A DNA stretch of 64,000 bases from DSWT01 sp035373625 (GTDB lineage Bacteria; Chloroflexota; Anaerolineae; B4-G1; SLSP01): positions 160,975-224,974 of the forward strand of contig DAOSNS010000003.1 in assembly GCA_035373625.1 (NCBI GenBank). The letters run 5' to 3'. A program made the translations under genes and the position numbers. The notes beneath the pieces were generated by a model. The model had not been told where the DNA came from and did not search any database. It worked only from the letters and a program-made list of their open reading frames with translations. Shown here one piece after another: positions 52,640 to 64,000 of this stretch (the first letter of the stretch is position 1; each line of letters begins with the position of its first letter).

Positions 52640-53737
52640 TTAGCGGATTTGCTTTTCCGCCAGCGGCGCCAGTTTGTCAATGTTGTCCTTGTGGGCAAAA
52701 CCGGAGCCGGTATCAATATGCAGGCCGGAGAACAGGAATTTCTTGGTCAGGCAGATCTGCACGATGGGCAGGTATCCCTGCAAGAAAGGCTGTTGGTCAA
52801 GAACCAGGTCGGTCCACCCGCCGCGGATGGCCGCCACGGTGGCCGCGGAGAGATCGAAGCCAATGCCGTAAATATCGTCCGGCCCTTTCCCCGCCGCCGT
52901 CAGGTATGTCTCCAGGGTCGAGGTAAGCCCGCCGTGATCGGTGCAGACCAGCTTGACATCGGGGTTGGCCGAGACGTAGCCGCTGAATATCGCGGTCCCG
53001 GCAGCCGGGTCGGCATTCGTGGCATCGTCAATTTCCAGGTAATCCACCTTGAAACCGGCCTTCTCCAGCGCGTCAATGACCCCCTTGGTCCGCAGGCCAC
53101 GGGTTGGCTGTGACAACAACCCCCACACCATCGCCTTGGTGCCGGGGCCTAACCCCGAGCGTTTGACGGCTTCCTGTCCCAGCAAAAAGCCGGATTCATA
53201 GAGTTCCTGGCCCACATAGCCGAACCCCATGCCCTTGTATTTGGCCTCGATGCGGGGCAGGGTCGTGTTCTGGCTGGTGACGATGATGCCCTTGCTGAAA
53301 GCCTCATCAATCGGCCCCTCAAAAGCATCGTCACCAGGATGGCCCATCACAGCAATACCATCGGGGTTGGTCGCCATAGCCTCCTTGAACTGGGTGACCA
53401 TCTTCTCGGTGTTCCAGTCCGAGAACATATAGGAGACCTCGGCGCCGGTATCCGCTGCGGCAGCTACGGCCCCGTTGTAAACCACGGTGCCAAAGGGACA
53501 ACCCGGAGGCCCACCGGGGAAGAAAACGATCTTGACTCCTTCGCCAATTCCCGCGAGCTTGGACGGCACTTTGGTCGCAGCCTCAGTTGCGGCCTCGGTA
53601 GCCGCTGCCGGCGCCGCCGTTGTTGCCGCCACGGTGGGTGTGGTCTTAGGACCGACGCCGCATCCCACAAGGAACCCACCCGCCGCAGCTACGGCGGTAG
53701 CGCGCAAGAAATCCCGTCGGCTAAATATGTCCTTCAT
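52640..53737 (-). CDS. Sugar ABC transporter substrate-binding lipoprotein
   Basis: 365 residues. Tat-type signal (SRRDFLRATAVAAAGGFLVGC) ending in a lipobox Cys, an Ala/Thr linker, and a Peripla_BP_4 domain (FFPGGPPGCPFGTVVYNGAVAAAADTGAEVSYMFSDWNTEKMVTQFKEAM ... VDYLEIDDATNADPAAGTAIFSGYVSANPDVKLVCTDHGGLTSTLETYL). Exported folded and anchored outside. The leader (53755-53774) has GACTA words. Two further Pro/Gly-rich stretches occur. Feeds the adjacent ATPase and permease. Confidence 0.95.
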   Translation of the reverse strand: MKDIFSRRDFLRATAVAAAGGFLVGCGVGPKTTPTVAATTAAPAAATEAATEAATKVPSKLAGIGEGVKIVFFPGGPPGCPFGTVVYNGAVAAAADTGAEVSYMFSDWNTEKMVTQFKEAMATNPDGIAVMGHPGDDAFEGPIDEAFSKGIIVTSQNTTLPRIEAKYKGMGFGYVGQELYESGFLLGQEAVKRSGLGPGTKAMVWGLLSQPTRGLRTKGVIDALEKAGFKVDYLEIDDATNADPAAGTAIFSGYVSANPDVKLVCTDHGGLTSTLETYLTAAGKGPDDIYGIGFDLSAATVAAIRGGWTDLVLDQQPFLQGYLPIVQICLTKKFLFSGLHIDTGSGFAHKDNIDKLAPLAEKQIR

Positions 53738-53754
53738 GTCAATCCTCCTTGGAA

Positions 53755-53774
53755 TAATCTGATAGTCTTTAGTG
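53755..53774 (-). repeat. GACTA leader words before the sugar-binding protein gene
   Basis: Coding strand reads ACTAAAGACTATCAGATTAT ahead of CCAAGGAGG. Short copy of the GACTA family in sense orientation. No gene is seen in 53775-54078. Confidence 0.55.
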
Positions 53775-54078
53775 CTTTGATCCGGCCGTCAAATGGTTAT
53801 TCTTGATTTTTGTAATGAGTCACCTCCTTCGAGAATAGCAATGGGGGATTCGGCATTGGGGATCGGATATCGCCCAATTCCCAGTCCGAATACCCTTGTG
53901 GGCACTTAACCGCTGGCAAAACTCTTTATTCAGTCGTTGGTAAAAATGAGTTCTTGTACAATACATTCATTATAGCGAAAAAAGAGGACGGGCACTTGGA
54001 AAATAACACCGTCCTCTTGGATAAAAAGATAAATAGATGGGAGATAGGATTTGCTCCGTCTACTGTCTACAGTCCATC

Positions 54079-57333
<3,255 letters not shown>

Positions 57334-57342
57334 TCCGACCGT

Positions 57343-58161
57343 CTATGCCAACCACGCACGCATTTGAGCGACGTACTGCGGGAAGACAATTTCCGGCTCC
57401 GGCAAGGTCGGAATCCAGCGTTTCTCCCATTCGAGGATGGCGTAGCCATCGTAGCCGCCGCTCACAAGCAGATCGAGCATCCGCTTGAGGGGCACATCGC
57501 CCTCGCCGAGCAGGACATATTGATAGCCACCATCGGCTTTGGGCATGGAATCCTTCACGTGAATGCTTACGGTGTACGGCGCGAGGTTGGCGTAGGTCAC
57601 GTCCGGCGGTTCGCCGTTGGTGCGGAAAGGATGGTGCAAGTCCCACAGCACCCGCACACGGGGATGGTTCACCTCGCGCATCAGCCGCGCAAAGACCGCC
57701 GAGTCGGTCCAGTCGTCGTGGGTTTCCAGCGCCAGCGTCACCCCGAAGGTTTCCGCCTCGTCGCCGATGGTGCGCAAGTTTTCTACTAACGCAGGCATGA
57801 TCGAATCCACCGTATATCCCTCCGGCACGCGCCCGCCGAAGACGCGCAACAGAGGCGCCTCAAGTTTGGCCGCCAGCTCCATGTTGCGGCGGGTTTCATC
57901 GAACTGCTTCTCGCGCTCCAGGGGATCGGCAGTGGCGTAGCGCGCCGATGTGGCAATGCCGGAGATGGCGACGCCGAGATCGGCAAACAGGCGTTTGGTT
58001 GCCGCCAGGTCGGTCGTAAACTCCGGCGTCGTCGTGATGTCCAGCGCGCTTTGTAAGCCGCGAAAGTCCACCGCATCGTAGCCCATCGCCGCCGCGTTCT
58101 CCGCAATCTGGCGCAATGTCCAGGTGGGACAACCCAGAGTCGTAAATGATAATTTCAGCAT
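57343..58161 (-). CDS. Sugar phosphate isomerase/epimerase (AP2Ec TIM barrel)
   Basis: 272 residues. TIM-barrel motifs LKLSFTTLGCPTWTLRQIAENAAAMGYDAVDFRGL, GVTLALETHDDWTDSAVFARLMREVNHPRVRVLWDLHHPFRTNGEPP, VSIHVKDSMPKADGGYQYVLLGEGDVPLKRML and YDGYAILEWEKRW. The Glu, Asp, His and Glu of these blocks bind metal. Family interconverts keto/aldo sugars. Its leader carries the long 8-bp GACTA array. Confidence 0.9.
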   Translation of the reverse strand: MLKLSFTTLGCPTWTLRQIAENAAAMGYDAVDFRGLQSALDITTTPEFTTDLAATKRLFADLGVAISGIATSARYATADPLEREKQFDETRRNMELAAKLEAPLLRVFGGRVPEGYTVDSIMPALVENLRTIGDEAETFGVTLALETHDDWTDSAVFARLMREVNHPRVRVLWDLHHPFRTNGEPPDVTYANLAPYTVSIHVKDSMPKADGGYQYVLLGEGDVPLKRMLDLLVSGGYDGYAILEWEKRWIPTLPEPEIVFPQYVAQMRAWLA

Positions 58162-58175
58162 CGTTTAGCCCCCTT

Positions 58176-58361
58176 TAGTCGGATAGTCGGGTAGTCGGGT
58201 AGTCGGGTAGTCAGGTAGTCGGGTAGTCGGGTAGTCGGGTAGTCGGGTAGTCGGGTAGTCAGGTAGTCGGGTAGTCGTTAGTCAGGTAGTCGTTAGTCGG
58301 GTAGTCGGGTAGTCAGGTAGTCGGGTAGTCGGGTAGTCGGGTAGTCGGGTAGTCGTTAGTC
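58176..58361 (-). repeat. Long 8-bp GACTA repeat in the isomerase leader
   Basis: About 23 copies of GTAGTCGG (CCGACTAC on the coding strand), with TCAGG and GTT interruptions. The coding-strand end reads CGACTAAAGGGGGCTAAACG before ATG, so the last unit merges with the ribosome binding site. Confidence 0.95.
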
Positions 58362-58391
58362 CAATGTCGAAAGGAACAGTCGAAAGTCGAG

Positions 58392-58427
58392 AAAAAAAAT
58401 CCGTTCAAATCCGTTTAATCCGTTGAC
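58392..58427 (-). repeat. AACGGATT leader words, triple copy
   Basis: Plus strand AAAATCCGTTCAAATCCG then TTTAATCCGTTGAC; three TCCGTT words in 30 bases. Upstream of the isomerase gene beyond the GACTA array. Confidence 0.7.
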
Positions 58428-58430
58428 AAA

Positions 58431-60884
58431 CTACTGAGATGTCCGTTGACAAACTACTGAGATGTCCTGTAGACCTCCACACAGCGGGTAAACGGTGTCG
58501 CCGAGGATCAGTTTGCCGGTGACGCCAGGTGGGAGGGTGAGGGTGCCGTTCAGGACGCCGGGTTCGGGTTGGGTCAAGTCTACAACGATTTCGCCCTGTG
58601 GATGGGGCAACGTGGCCTTGACCACTGTGAGCGGCCCCAGCATCGGCTGGACGACGACTTCCCGGAAACCGGGAGCACCCGGTCGAATGCCGAGGATGGT
58701 CGCGTAGCTGTGATAGATAGGATGCGTGCCCCAGGCGTGACAGTCGGAGCGTGTCGGTTCAGGGTGTTCGCGCGTGGTCTTGAAGCCCAAATCGGCCAGT
58801 TCAAACCACTCCCCCAGACGCGCAAAGAGGCTGTCCACACGGCCCAACAGCCGATACGTCTCGAAGAGGTAGTGGCTGAAGTAAATCGTCGTGCGCGTGA
58901 GATCGTCTGCCGCAAGTAGACCTTCGGCGACGCGGTCCCGCTTATCCGCGTCCACCAGCCCGCTAAGCAACGCCAGGCATTGCGCATGCTCGGAGAAATG
59001 CTTGTGCGCCAGATCATCGGCGAACAGGCCACGCTTTGCATCCCAAAAAGCCGCCGTGGTCGCCCGCGCGACATCCGCCGCGTAACGCCGCATCCGCGCC
59101 GCGTTTTCGGATTCGCCAAGCCACGCCTCCAGCGTCGCGACGCAGGTGAGTGTGAGCGCGAAGTGCCAGTTGAGGATGCCGTTGACGCCGCCCTCGCCAT
59201 CAGGCGGGACGCCGCGATGCCAGGCCGGGTCGGTCGTCCAATCCACGTAGTTCCAGCCGGGCGGCGCTTCCACAAGGCCGGCGGCGTTGCGGTAAGAGAG
59301 GAATGCATCTACCACAGCGCGCACGCCGGGCATCCGCGCGCGGACGAAATCGAGATCGTCGCGTCAGAGCGCGTAATCGTAGACCATGCCACACCACCAC
59401 AGCGAAAACGGCGGAATGATCTGAGTACTGCGGCAGGGATAGCGCGATTGCGTCAGCCCATCAGGGAAACGCGACACATCGAACATCAGGATGGCCTTGC
59501 GCGGCAGGCGGTCATCGCGGGTAAGACAGTATGTGACCAGGGTTTCGAGGCGTGTGTCGCCCACGTACATCAACTGTTCGTAGTAGGGGCAATCCATAAA
59601 CGTTTCGTGCGAGCACATTTGCAGCGCGCGTACCATAATCGGCCAGATACGCGCAAAACGGGGGTCGTCGGTGTGAAATGTGGCCAACGGTTCCAGTGGA
59701 TAGCGTGTCTCCAGAAAATCAAGGGACTCAATGACCAATGGCTCATCCGCCGTGGCCACCAGGACTTCGATATAACGCCCGGCCTTCCACCAGAGGTTCT
59801 CAAAGACACGCCGTGCGCCGCCGTCGGGGCGGAAGATATCGCCTTCACCACAGTAGTATTTGCCTTCGACGGCATCACGGTTGCCTTTATGGGAGTGGAA
59901 GATGTCCCACCAGGCGTTGAGGGCATCTTCGTAAAGCGACTCGGCCCAGCCAACGCGCACCGCCGCACCAACGCCGCCCGTGGTGACAAGGTGGGTATAA
60001 GCGCATACGTAGTCTTCGAGGTCAATGAGGACGTGGCGATGCGTATGAGGGGGAACCGTCAGAGGCGCGATACCATGCAGCAGGCCTTCCCAGGCCCCAT
60101 GCTCATCCGGTAGATCGTCAGCGTGGCGGATAGGCATGCTCACCAGATCAGCATCATGGGCTACCTGAGCGATATGCCGCACGACGCCTTTACGCCAGGG
60201 GGCACGGTACATTGCCGGCAACATAGCCGGCGCGAGATGATGCGCCGCGCTCAGTGTGCCGTGCTGATCAAAGCCCCCCATGCTGATGCCCTCATCGCCA
60301 ATATGTGGCGTGATCCAGCCGTCGCCTGCACCGTGCTCGAAGCCCCAGGCAAAACGCGCGCCGTCAATCTCGATGTTGTCGCCGACGCCAAAGCCGAGGT
60401 GGTTCTTGAAGAATGTCAGCCCGTCCAGGCGTTTGGTCTCCCAGGAAGCGACGCCGGTAGCGAGGGGCAGCGTCCATTCAGGATCGTCGGGAGCGAGGAT
60501 GAACCCCGGCCGCACGCTGAACTGTGCCAGCGGTGCGTGCTCGCCCAGCGCCCACACCAGCGCCACCAGGCAATGTTCACCCACAGACAGACGCAGTGTG
60601 TACGTCTCGAAGAACCAATGATAGCGGTCGCCGCGCTCCGGCCCGCGCCCGATGCACACACCGTCAAGGTAGAGGGCGTACCGCTCGTCGGCAGAGACGT
60701 GGATGCTGATCGTGACGTCCTCGGCTACGGTGAACTGTCGTTTGTAAGCGACCACGCTTGGCAGGTTCGCCGCTTCCGGGTGCGCGATCCAGCGGGCGGG
60801 CCATGCGCCCGTGTGCCAGTCACGTTCAAGCGCCGCGCCTTGTGGCGGGGGAATTAAAAATGGATTTCCTTTAAGGTTTGTCAT
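58431..60884 (-). pseudogene. GH78 alpha-L-rhamnosidase-like gene interrupted by an in-frame TGA
   Basis: Reading from ATG 60884 gives 506 residues, then TGA at 59366-59364 (codon 507), then 310 further codons in the same frame to 58431, for about 817 codons. The N-terminal part has the beta domains and the (alpha/alpha)6 start with ETFMDCPYYEQLMYVGDTRLETLVTYCLTRD; the C-terminal part has GGVNGILNWHFALTLTCVATLEAWLGE ... TRSDCHAWGTHPIYHSYATILGIRP and the closing beta domain. The stop sits at DYAL-stop-RDDLDFV, where relatives usually have Trp (DYALWRDD). A TGG-to-TGA change, an assembly error or readthrough are possible. A separate start for the second part (ATG 59333) has no clear ribosome site. 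Confidence 0.85.
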
Positions 60885-60902
60885 TCTGCGCCTCCCATGA
60901 AG

Positions 60903-60919
60903 ATTTGTTTGAACGTTGG
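60903..60919 (-). repeat. CCAACGTTCAAAC leader word, copy 3
   Basis: ATTTGTTTGAACGTTGG, 15/17 to copies 1 and 2. A second AACGTT follows directly, making a tandem. Confidence 0.65.
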
Positions 60920-61034
60920 AACGTTTTTGCTGCTGGTAAATCTGTATTCATACTTGTTATTATATAACGTGACCGTCTAAACGGGTATTGCTTTTTTCTA
61001 AGTCTGGACTACAATTGAGGTAGACTCCAAAATT

Positions 61035-61064
61035 TTGACAAAAAGAAGGTACAAAAACGATAAT
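61035..61064 (+). promoter_or_regulatory. Predicted promoter of the surface protein gene
   Basis: TTGACA at 61035-61040, 18-base spacer, GATAAT at 61059-61064. Implies a leader of about 250 bases. No other gene is visible in 60885-61319. Confidence 0.45.
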
Positions 61065-61199
61065 AGCTACACACACTACACCAGCATAGCCATATTAAAC
61101 CCTGCCTCACAACTCTTGTATCGCACCAACTTTTGCTATCTCTAGATACCCCATTCTCTATAAAAAATAATATATAGATCATCGGCCATTCTGGACAGA

Positions 61200-61315
61200 C
61201 TGCCCTTGTCGCGCGGGCAGTGTTTGTGTGTGCCAGGATATTGTAGCGCGAGTTGATTATTTGCGCCACAAATGGCCGGCTCAAGACTAACGGCTACGTA
61301 ACCGAAAGGAGGCTC
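61200..61315 (+). ncRNA. Possible structured leader RNA of the surface protein gene
   Basis: The segment CGCCACAAATGGCCGGCTCA, AGACTAACGGCTACGTAACCG just before AAAGGAGG vaguely recalls the 3' half of c-di-GMP-I (GEMM) riboswitches (CGCAAAGCC ... GGTAGC ... GTTACCG). The 5' half does not match convincingly. Offered as a candidate only. Confidence 0.2.
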
Positions 61316-61319
61316 AACC

Positions 61320-64000
61320 GTGAAACACAAACATTTTCTCTTTTTCCTCGTGTTGGGGCTAGGCACAGCCTTGTTGATCATGACATTAGCGATGTTGCAT
61401 GCCTCAGCCCAGAAAAGCAGCGGACATTCGCTGACAGATACTCAGACAACGCCGGGTACCACCAGCCCGGCACAGTTCGAGGACAACGTCACAGTCTCAC
61501 CTCAAAGTGACTTTTCCCCTGCACAGAACGCCCAATCTCTTATCCCGCAGCGCTTACCTGTATCTACGAACGCCGGTCCTTCCCATCCCATGGCCAACGC
61601 CACACCGGTGTCACGGGCCATGCCGGCCGCAATCCTGGAGGGGCGGCCTCCCCAAAATCAACCGACGACGTTCTCAACGTATGGTTATGACGTGCTGCAA
61701 TCCATTGGGGATAACCATGCCGAGGCGTTCCCGCTCGCCCCGCCCATGCCCAGCGCTGCCAATCTGGCCATCTGCATGGATAGCAACCGCGTATGGGGTA
61801 GCGTCGGCGCGGGCGAAACCGTTACTGTGACGGTGAATGGAGCGCAGATGGGCGCAACTCACGCGAATACCCTCGGCTTCTTCTGGACCACGTTGTACGA
61901 CGCAAACGGCAACCGCCCCGGTCTGGACGATGGCGATGTGGTGGAAATTTATCATGAAGGTGTGCTGGCTGTCAGCGTCACCCTGCGCGCTATCACCGGG
62001 CAGGTGGACGTGGTGAACGACGTGGTCTCCGGTGCGATCGGTGGCAGCGGCTTTCCTATCAGCGTCACCGTCTACGCGCCAGAAGGTGAGCCGGCGCTGA
62101 CCTCCTATAGCCAGACGGTCAGCACCGATGGCGCCGGCAACTTCAGCGCCGACTTTAGTGGCATGTTGGACCTGGTTATTTGGGAAGAGCCGACGGTGGC
62201 CTACGTGGATAACGGCGTTGAGGTGCACCGGCACGTCAGACCAGATGCCGGCCTGCTCGTACGTCCGTGGCCTTTCAACCTCGTGGTAGGCTATACCGCG
62301 CCCGGCGCAGCGGTAACGGTAACGCTTCATTTCTCGGACACGACGGAGAAAGCCAGTGCAAATCTGACGGCCGATGGGAGCGGTTGGTACCGGTGGTCTG
62401 TGCCCGCCGATGTCCTGGAGAGCGATTACGTCGTCGTCGAAATTGAGGGTGGGACGGTGCTGAGCCGCACAGTGGACGCATTGAGCGTCAATGTGGACGT
62501 GGCTAACGACCGCGTCACCGGTTTAGCCGAAGCCGGGGCCACCGTCCGCGGGAGAGCATTGAACGGCGTCTTGACACCGCTGGGCTGGCGCGAGACGCAG
62601 GCAAGCACCGTTGCCGATACCACCGGCGTGTACACCCTGGAATTCGGCACGGTTGGCGACATCATGCCCGGCCAGTGGTTCGGCGTCTTCGTGGCCGACG
62701 CCGAGGGCGATGATCTCAACACGTGGAACCGTGCCCCTTCCGTTGAAGTCAACCAGACTTATAACGAAGTCTCTGGCTTCAGCATTTCACCGCCTGGCCC
62801 CCCGTCCGCAGGGCGGTTGATCACACTCACGCTGTACAGTGCTCATGACGATACAACGCACATCTACTCCAAAGGCGCAGGCTGGTATGGCTGGTACGAT
62901 TTTGGCACAGCCGATGGCCTGCCCGACATCGTCCCCGGCGACGTAGTCACCGTTGAAAGCGAAGGCTACACCTGGCAGGGGGTGGTGCAGGTGATGACGA
63001 TGACGGTGGAAGCCGATCTGGGGGCCGACCGATTCACCGGCACGGTAATCACACCCACAGAACGTGTCGAACTGTGGGGACAATTAGGTACCAGTGAGTC
63101 ATATCTGTATCCTCTCGGTGGCGAGTTCAATATCCTGGCCACCACAACCACTGCAACCGGCGCTTTCACCGGCACCCCTCTCGGCTTCGATGTAGACTAC
63201 GACATGGATTATGAGGTCAGCCACCGTACCCCCAATGACTATATCGAACGCATCACACGAAAAACAGATGGCTTTGGTGCCTGGCTGCCCGGCAATTTTA
63301 TCTGGGCGACGGTGACTCCACCCGAAACGCCTTACACCATCACCCTCTATGACAGCACTGGCAATATCAAAGCCCAGACGACGGGCAATTCCACTCACCC
63401 CGTCGGCGGTACAGAGGGTTTCGATGTCGGAGCCATTGGGCAGACCCTTGAGGTTGGCGACCGTCTGCAGGTACAATCGGCGGCGGGATTCAGCCAAACG
63501 ACGGTTATCCCGGCCCTGAGCGTCACCGCCGATGCCGACACCGACCTGGTCACGGGTTATGGCCCGGCCAACACCTTACTGCATTTCGGCGTGTACCGAG
63601 ACGGTAACCGATATAGCGAAGGGTTCGTGCCCTCCGATGCTTCAGGATTCTATGCCTTCAGGGTAAATCAACTCCAGACAGTTTCAGGTGATGGTGATTT
63701 GCAAGCCGGAGATAGCATCAATATCTCATACCTTAGCCCTGAGCAGGCCTGGATCATCAACCAATATGAATTGCCTTTCGCTGAAGTGGGCGTATCGAAG
63801 TGGAATCCCGGCGGCTTCGCGCGGCCCGGCGGTAAAATCGTGTATAGCATCGTCTACTGGAATGACGGCAGCGCCGTCGCTGCCGACACGATCATCGTGG
63901 ACACGCTGCCCGTCTCCACCACCTACGCCGGCGACACGAGCGGCCTGACGCCCGACATCGGCGCGAATGGCGTCATTACCTGGCACATCGGCGATCTTCC
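61320..64000 (+). CDS. Large secreted surface protein with DUF11-like domain (3' end beyond window)
   Basis: At least 893 codons open to the window edge. GTG start at 61320 with AAAGGAGG upstream. Signal peptide MKHKHFLFFLVLGLGTALLIMTLAMLHASAQ. Then a low-complexity N-terminal part and several beta-sandwich-like repeats (VNGAQMGATHANTLGFFW; VDVVNDVVSGAIGGSGFPISVTVYAPEG; VDVANDRVTGLAEAGATVRGRAL; VEADLGADRFTGTVITPTERVEL; VTADADTDLVTGYGPANTLLHFG). The repeated motif V-x-A-D-x-x-x-D-x-V-x-G suggests repeating adhesin-like domains. The C-terminal part begins a DUF11 domain (ARPGGKIVYSIVYWNDGSAVAADTIIVDTLPVSTTYAGDT). Likely cell-surface. Confidence 0.88.
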   Translation, partial: MKHKHFLFFLVLGLGTALLIMTLAMLHASAQKSSGHSLTDTQTTPGTTSPAQFEDNVTVSPQSDFSPAQNAQSLIPQRLPVSTNAGPSHPMANATPVSRAMPAAILEGRPPQNQPTTFSTYGYDVLQSIGDNHAEAFPLAPPMPSAANLAICMDSNRVWGSVGAGETVTVTVNGAQMGATHANTLGFFWTTLYDANGNRPGLDDGDVVEIYHEGVLAVSVTLRAITGQVDVVNDVVSGAIGGSGFPISVTVYAPEGEPALTSYSQTVSTDGAGNFSADFSGMLDLVIWEEPTVAYVDNGVEVHRHVRPDAGLLVRPWPFNLVVGYTAPGAAVTVTLHFSDTTEKASANLTADGSGWYRWSVPADVLESDYVVVEIEGGTVLSRTVDALSVNVDVANDRVTGLAEAGATVRGRALNGVLTPLGWRETQASTVADTTGVYTLEFGTVGDIMPGQWFGVFVADAEGDDLNTWNRAPSVEVNQTYNEVSGFSISPPGPPSAGRLITLTLYSAHDDTTHIYSKGAGWYGWYDFGTADGLPDIVPGDVVTVESEGYTWQGVVQVMTMTVEADLGADRFTGTVITPTERVELWGQLGTSESYLYPLGGEFNILATTTTATGAFTGTPLGFDVDYDMDYEVSHRTPNDYIERITRKTDGFGAWLPGNFIWATVTPPETPYTITLYDSTGNIKAQTTGNSTHPVGGTEGFDVGAIGQTLEVGDRLQVQSAAGFSQTTVIPALSVTADADTDLVTGYGPANTLLHFGVYRDGNRYSEGFVPSDASGFYAFRVNQLQTVSGDGDLQAGDSINISYLSPEQAWIINQYELPFAEVGVSKWNPGGFARPGGKIVYSIVYWNDGSAVAADTIIVDTLPVSTTYAGDTSGLTPDIGANGVITWHIGDL

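Noticed and set aside
59364..59366. Selenocysteine insertion at the TGA in the GH78 gene
   Set aside because: The position is normally Trp, no Cys-type redox site is expected and no SECIS-like hairpin was noted.
61674..63986. Several leftward frames opposite the surface protein
   Set aside because: The rightward frame is continuous from a signal peptide to a DUF11-like domain; the others are shadows.

Overview
The window looks like a draft scaffold of a Chloroflexota bacterium (Anaerolineae or Caldilineae type). This is inferred from gene content, since no rRNA is present. The indicators are Thr-Pro repeat lipoproteins and membrane proteins, a DUF4230 protein, an Agl23-type membrane protein fused to NHL repeats, a CHAT-formylglycine-enzyme fusion, a MoxR/DUF58/TgpA operon and a DUF11-type surface protein. 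A run of exactly 100 N (18782-18881) sits inside a repeat and is a scaffold gap. No tRNA, rRNA, CRISPR array or transposase was recognised.

Layout. 1-1.9 kb: a lipoprotein tail and a DUF2804 protein. 2.1-5 kb: an AT-richer island with a methyltransferase, a truncated AvaI/BsoBI-type restriction enzyme and a Thr-Pro lipoprotein. 5-7.8 kb: a CHAT-FGE protein and a DUF4230 membrane protein. 7.9-12.6 kb: an FAH-family enzyme, a sensor kinase with a Thr-Pro membrane partner, an 88-bp tandem repeat and a small membrane protein. 12.6-18.2 kb: a translationally coupled moxR/DUF58/tgpA/plsC operon. 18.2-25.9 kb: dispersed repeats, then an RsmC-like methyltransferase, ferritin, Wzz-like protein, glutaredoxin, NrdR, GreA, an M24 peptidase and an MBL hydrolase. 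25.9-33.9 kb: three large GT39/Agl23-like membrane proteins with a DJ-1/PfpI protein. 33.9-39.2 kb: serine hydrolase, AraC regulator, two aldo/keto reductases, an NTF2-like protein and a CMD protein. 39.4-44.9 kb: cyclophilin-like protein, a PII-like/antiporter pair, and a peroxide/iron cluster (TspO, glutathione peroxidase, PerR-type regulator, rubrerythrin-VIT1 fusion) around a divergent promoter with two PerR-like boxes. 45-60.9 kb: a long leftward carbohydrate locus containing a GH78 gene interrupted by an in-frame TGA, a TIM-barrel isomerase, a soluble hybrid sensor with a sugar-binding domain and AraC output, a sugar ABC transporter, a pterin-binding protein and a GH42 beta-galactosidase. 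61.3 kb to the end: a large secreted surface protein running off the window.

The least explained structure is a set of short word repeats placed between promoter and ribosome binding site of many genes, each family in one fixed orientation relative to the gene (GACTA, AACGGATT, CCAACGTTC, TTTGCCA and GCTGATTCTTT families). Similar words also appear inside coding sequence at protein linkers. All functional claims are from reading motifs by eye; no database search was run.
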